Part shown: positions 4,521 through 5,988 of the stretch, piece by piece
How positions within the stretch are numbered: the first letter of the stretch is position 1
Layout of the letters: the number at the start of each line of letters is the position of its first letter
NCBI GenBank assembly: GCA_050012355.1
Contig: JBEKHI010000472.1
Span: 1 to 5,988, forward strand
Source: JBEKHI01 sp050012355
GTDB lineage: Bacteria; Actinomycetota; Actinomycetes; Streptosporangiales; Streptosporangiaceae
Direction: 5' to 3'
Length of the DNA stretch: 5,988 nt
The notes under the pieces: model-generated
Told to the model about the DNA's origin: nothing
Database searches by the model: none
Seen by the model: the letters and a program-made list of their open reading frames with translations, nothing else
Program-made: the position numbers and the translations under genes

Positions 4521-5988
4521 ATGTCATCCAGATCCAGCGGCCCGGTGATGCGGGTCGTCATCACCGCGGCGGCGAGCGCGGCGGTAGTGGCCGCCAGCAT
4601 CCTTCAACCGCTCGCCGCGGCCAGCGCGCAAATCGTTCCAACGCCGCCTGCTACCCATCGTTCCGCACCCGCGAACCTCAGTACTCCCCGGTCACAGCCG
4701 CACCAATGGTCCGCCGCTGACGCGCTGAAATCTCTGCACCGGCCGCCCGCGATCAACGCCGCGGCGGTTCGCCAGGAGGCGATCGCGCACGCCGCGGTCA
4801 CCGAGAAGACCGCAAGCTACCGCGTCTCACCGGCCACCGTGGCCTTTCTCAGCAGCGGCCTCGGCATGCCGCTCGGCTCGTCGACGCTGCTGACCGGCGT
4901 GCGGTCGGGCGCGGACCTGAAGATCTCGCTGCCGGCCCCGGCTGGGTTGCGGCTCGGCATGCCCGCGGGAACCCGCCAGCCACGGTTCGGCCGGTCCGCT
5001 CTCGTCATCAACCGGACCACCGGTGCCGCCACGCTGACCGCCAGTTCACCAGACGGCGGGCTCAGGATCACCATCCCCGACGCGGCCGCCCCGAGCGTAA
5101 GCATCTCCGGCGATCTCAGCCTGCGGGTACCCGTACTCGGTCAGACGGCCAGCCTGTCCGGCCAGGTCAGCTACGCCAACGGCCACGCGGCGGTGTCACT
5201 CTCCGGCTACCTGCGGGCCGGTGCCACGCTACAGCGCGGCGTGGCCAGCCTGGGCGCGGACGCCGAGGTGACGCTCAGCACCGCCGACGGGCTGCGCGTG
5301 TCCGGGACCGCGTTGCTCGGCAGTCCCGGACGCCAGCTCGGTGTGCCCGTCACCGGGGTCACCGGCGATACCAGCGACTGGACGTTCACCGTCCGTCCCG
5401 GCGAGGTCTCCGCGGCGCCTTTGCCAGGCCTGACGCTATCGCCGAACGCCACCGGCACCGTGATCAGCAAGCGCGGCGTGGTGAGCTTCGATGTCAGCCT
5501 GCCCACCGCCCGACCCTGGTCCCCGCTTCACGGAGTGACCGCATCCGGCATTGCGACATTTTCCAACAAGCTACCGAACGATGAGGTGGTACCCGCCCCT
5601 GGTATCGCGGCTCGCACGCCATGGATCGATGTCAGCGGCACCGTCGCTGTCGCATCGGCCCAGGGGGGCTCGGTCAGCACGCACGGCTCCGTGGCCATCA
5701 ACCTCGCGTCGGGCAAGGGCCTCGTAATCAGCAGCGGCACGACACCGGTCGTTCTGGCCACCGTCCCGCACCGGCTGGTGCTGGACCAGGCGGGGTTCCG
5801 TGGTCAGCTCGCACTGGGCAAGGGCGGTGTCACGGGTTCGATCCGGGGTACCGGCCTGGTCACGCTCACCGGTAAGGGCAGGAGTGTCACGACGGACACG
5901 GCACTGTCGGTCACCCCGTCAGGGACGCTCGCCGCGAGCATCCCGTCAGCCGCATCGGTGCTCGCCCAGGCCGCGCCGGCCGGCACCC
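4521..5988 (+). CDS. Secreted, cysteine-free, probably beta-rich protein of unknown function (runs off right edge)
   Basis: The frame stays open for 489 codons to the window edge, with G/C-rich third positions throughout. The N-terminus is a Sec-type signal peptide: R4 and R11, a hydrophobic run from V12 to L31, and probable cleavage after ASA36. The mature part begins with a Pro/Ser/Thr/Ala-rich segment (about 37-65), then an Ala-rich helical stretch (66-95). From about 110 onward come alternating hydrophobic/polar strands with many Gly, Ser, Thr and Val, e.g. SISGDLSLRVPV, ASLSGQVSYANG, VSLSGYLRAGATL, EVTLSTADGLRVSGTALLG. No cysteine is seen, and tryptophans are rare (W287, W333 and W368 among them). 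This suggests a beta-sandwich or beta-solenoid surface or matrix protein; I do not recognise the family. The ATG has GGGAAGAGA at 4504-4512 as a Shine-Dalgarno region. In-frame ATGs at 4479 and 4446 are less likely because they lack one and would add a charged extension. No membrane anchor is seen; the C-terminus is missing. Confidence 0.85.
   Translation, partial: MSSRSSGPVMRVVITAAASAAVVAASILQPLAAASAQIVPTPPATHRSAPANLSTPRSQPHQWSAADALKSLHRPPAINAAAVRQEAIAHAAVTEKTASYRVSPATVAFLSSGLGMPLGSSTLLTGVRSGADLKISLPAPAGLRLGMPAGTRQPRFGRSALVINRTTGAATLTASSPDGGLRITIPDAAAPSVSISGDLSLRVPVLGQTASLSGQVSYANGHAAVSLSGYLRAGATLQRGVASLGADAEVTLSTADGLRVSGTALLGSPGRQLGVPVTGVTGDTSDWTFTVRPGEVSAAPLPGLTLSPNATGTVISKRGVVSFDVSLPTARPWSPLHGVTASGIATFSNKLPNDEVVPAPGIAARTPWIDVSGTVAVASAQGGSVSTHGSVAINLASGKGLVISSGTTPVVLATVPHRLVLDQAGFRGQLALGKGGVTGSIRGTGLVTLTGKGRSVTTDTALSVTPSGTLAASIPSAASVLAQAAPAGT

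Noticed and set aside
4604..5986. Several minus-strand frames of 65-99 residues opposite the secreted-protein gene
   Set aside because: The plus frame is open without interruption for 489 codons and begins with a signal peptide. The minus frames are broken and have no ribosome binding sites or recognisable motifs.

Overview
The window comes from a high-GC Gram-positive bacterium, almost certainly an actinomycete. Codon third positions are strongly G/C. The proteins look actinobacterial: a MocR-type regulator next to a Pyridox_ox_2 protein, an actinobacterial-style oligoribonuclease, and a giant NB-ARC/TPR/LuxR regulator. GTG and TTG starts are used. I cannot name the genus.

Layout, left to right. 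(1) 1-352, minus strand: the N-terminal part of a GntR/MocR (PdxR-like) regulator. It runs off the left edge inside five perfect 18-bp repeats that encode a PQPHPE linker. (2) 353-412: a 60-bp divergent control region. It is dense in AAGTGG/CCACTT half-sites, which continue into the regulator's start codon. It also holds a plausible promoter for a leaderless rightward transcript. (3) 413-1674, plus strand: a pyridoxamine 5'-phosphate oxidase-like flavoprotein whose stop overlaps the start of orn (oligoribonuclease) by ATGA, so the two form a probable operon. (4) 1675-1811: a short spacer with a strong hairpin, then tRNA-His(GTG) with its G-1 and encoded CCA. (5) 1856-4360, minus strand: an 834-residue ATPase/TPR/LuxR-type regulator convergent with the tRNA. 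(6) 4361-4520: an AT-rich divergent intergenic region with two TATA-type palindromes and a 7-bp inverted repeat. (7) 4521 to beyond the right edge, plus strand: a secreted, cysteine-free protein rich in Gly, Ser, Thr, Val and Ala that I do not recognise. Its frame stays open for all 489 visible codons.

The left half probably forms one regulatory unit. The MocR-type regulator likely senses pyridoxal phosphate and controls itself and the divergent flavoprotein-orn operon through the AAGTGG sites, which would place nanoRNA turnover under a vitamin B6-linked switch. The right half pairs a large signal-transducing regulator with a divergently transcribed secreted protein, its most obvious candidate target. 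Both links are inferences from gene order and motifs. No mobile element, CRISPR array or rRNA was seen. The least explained item is the secreted protein at the right edge.
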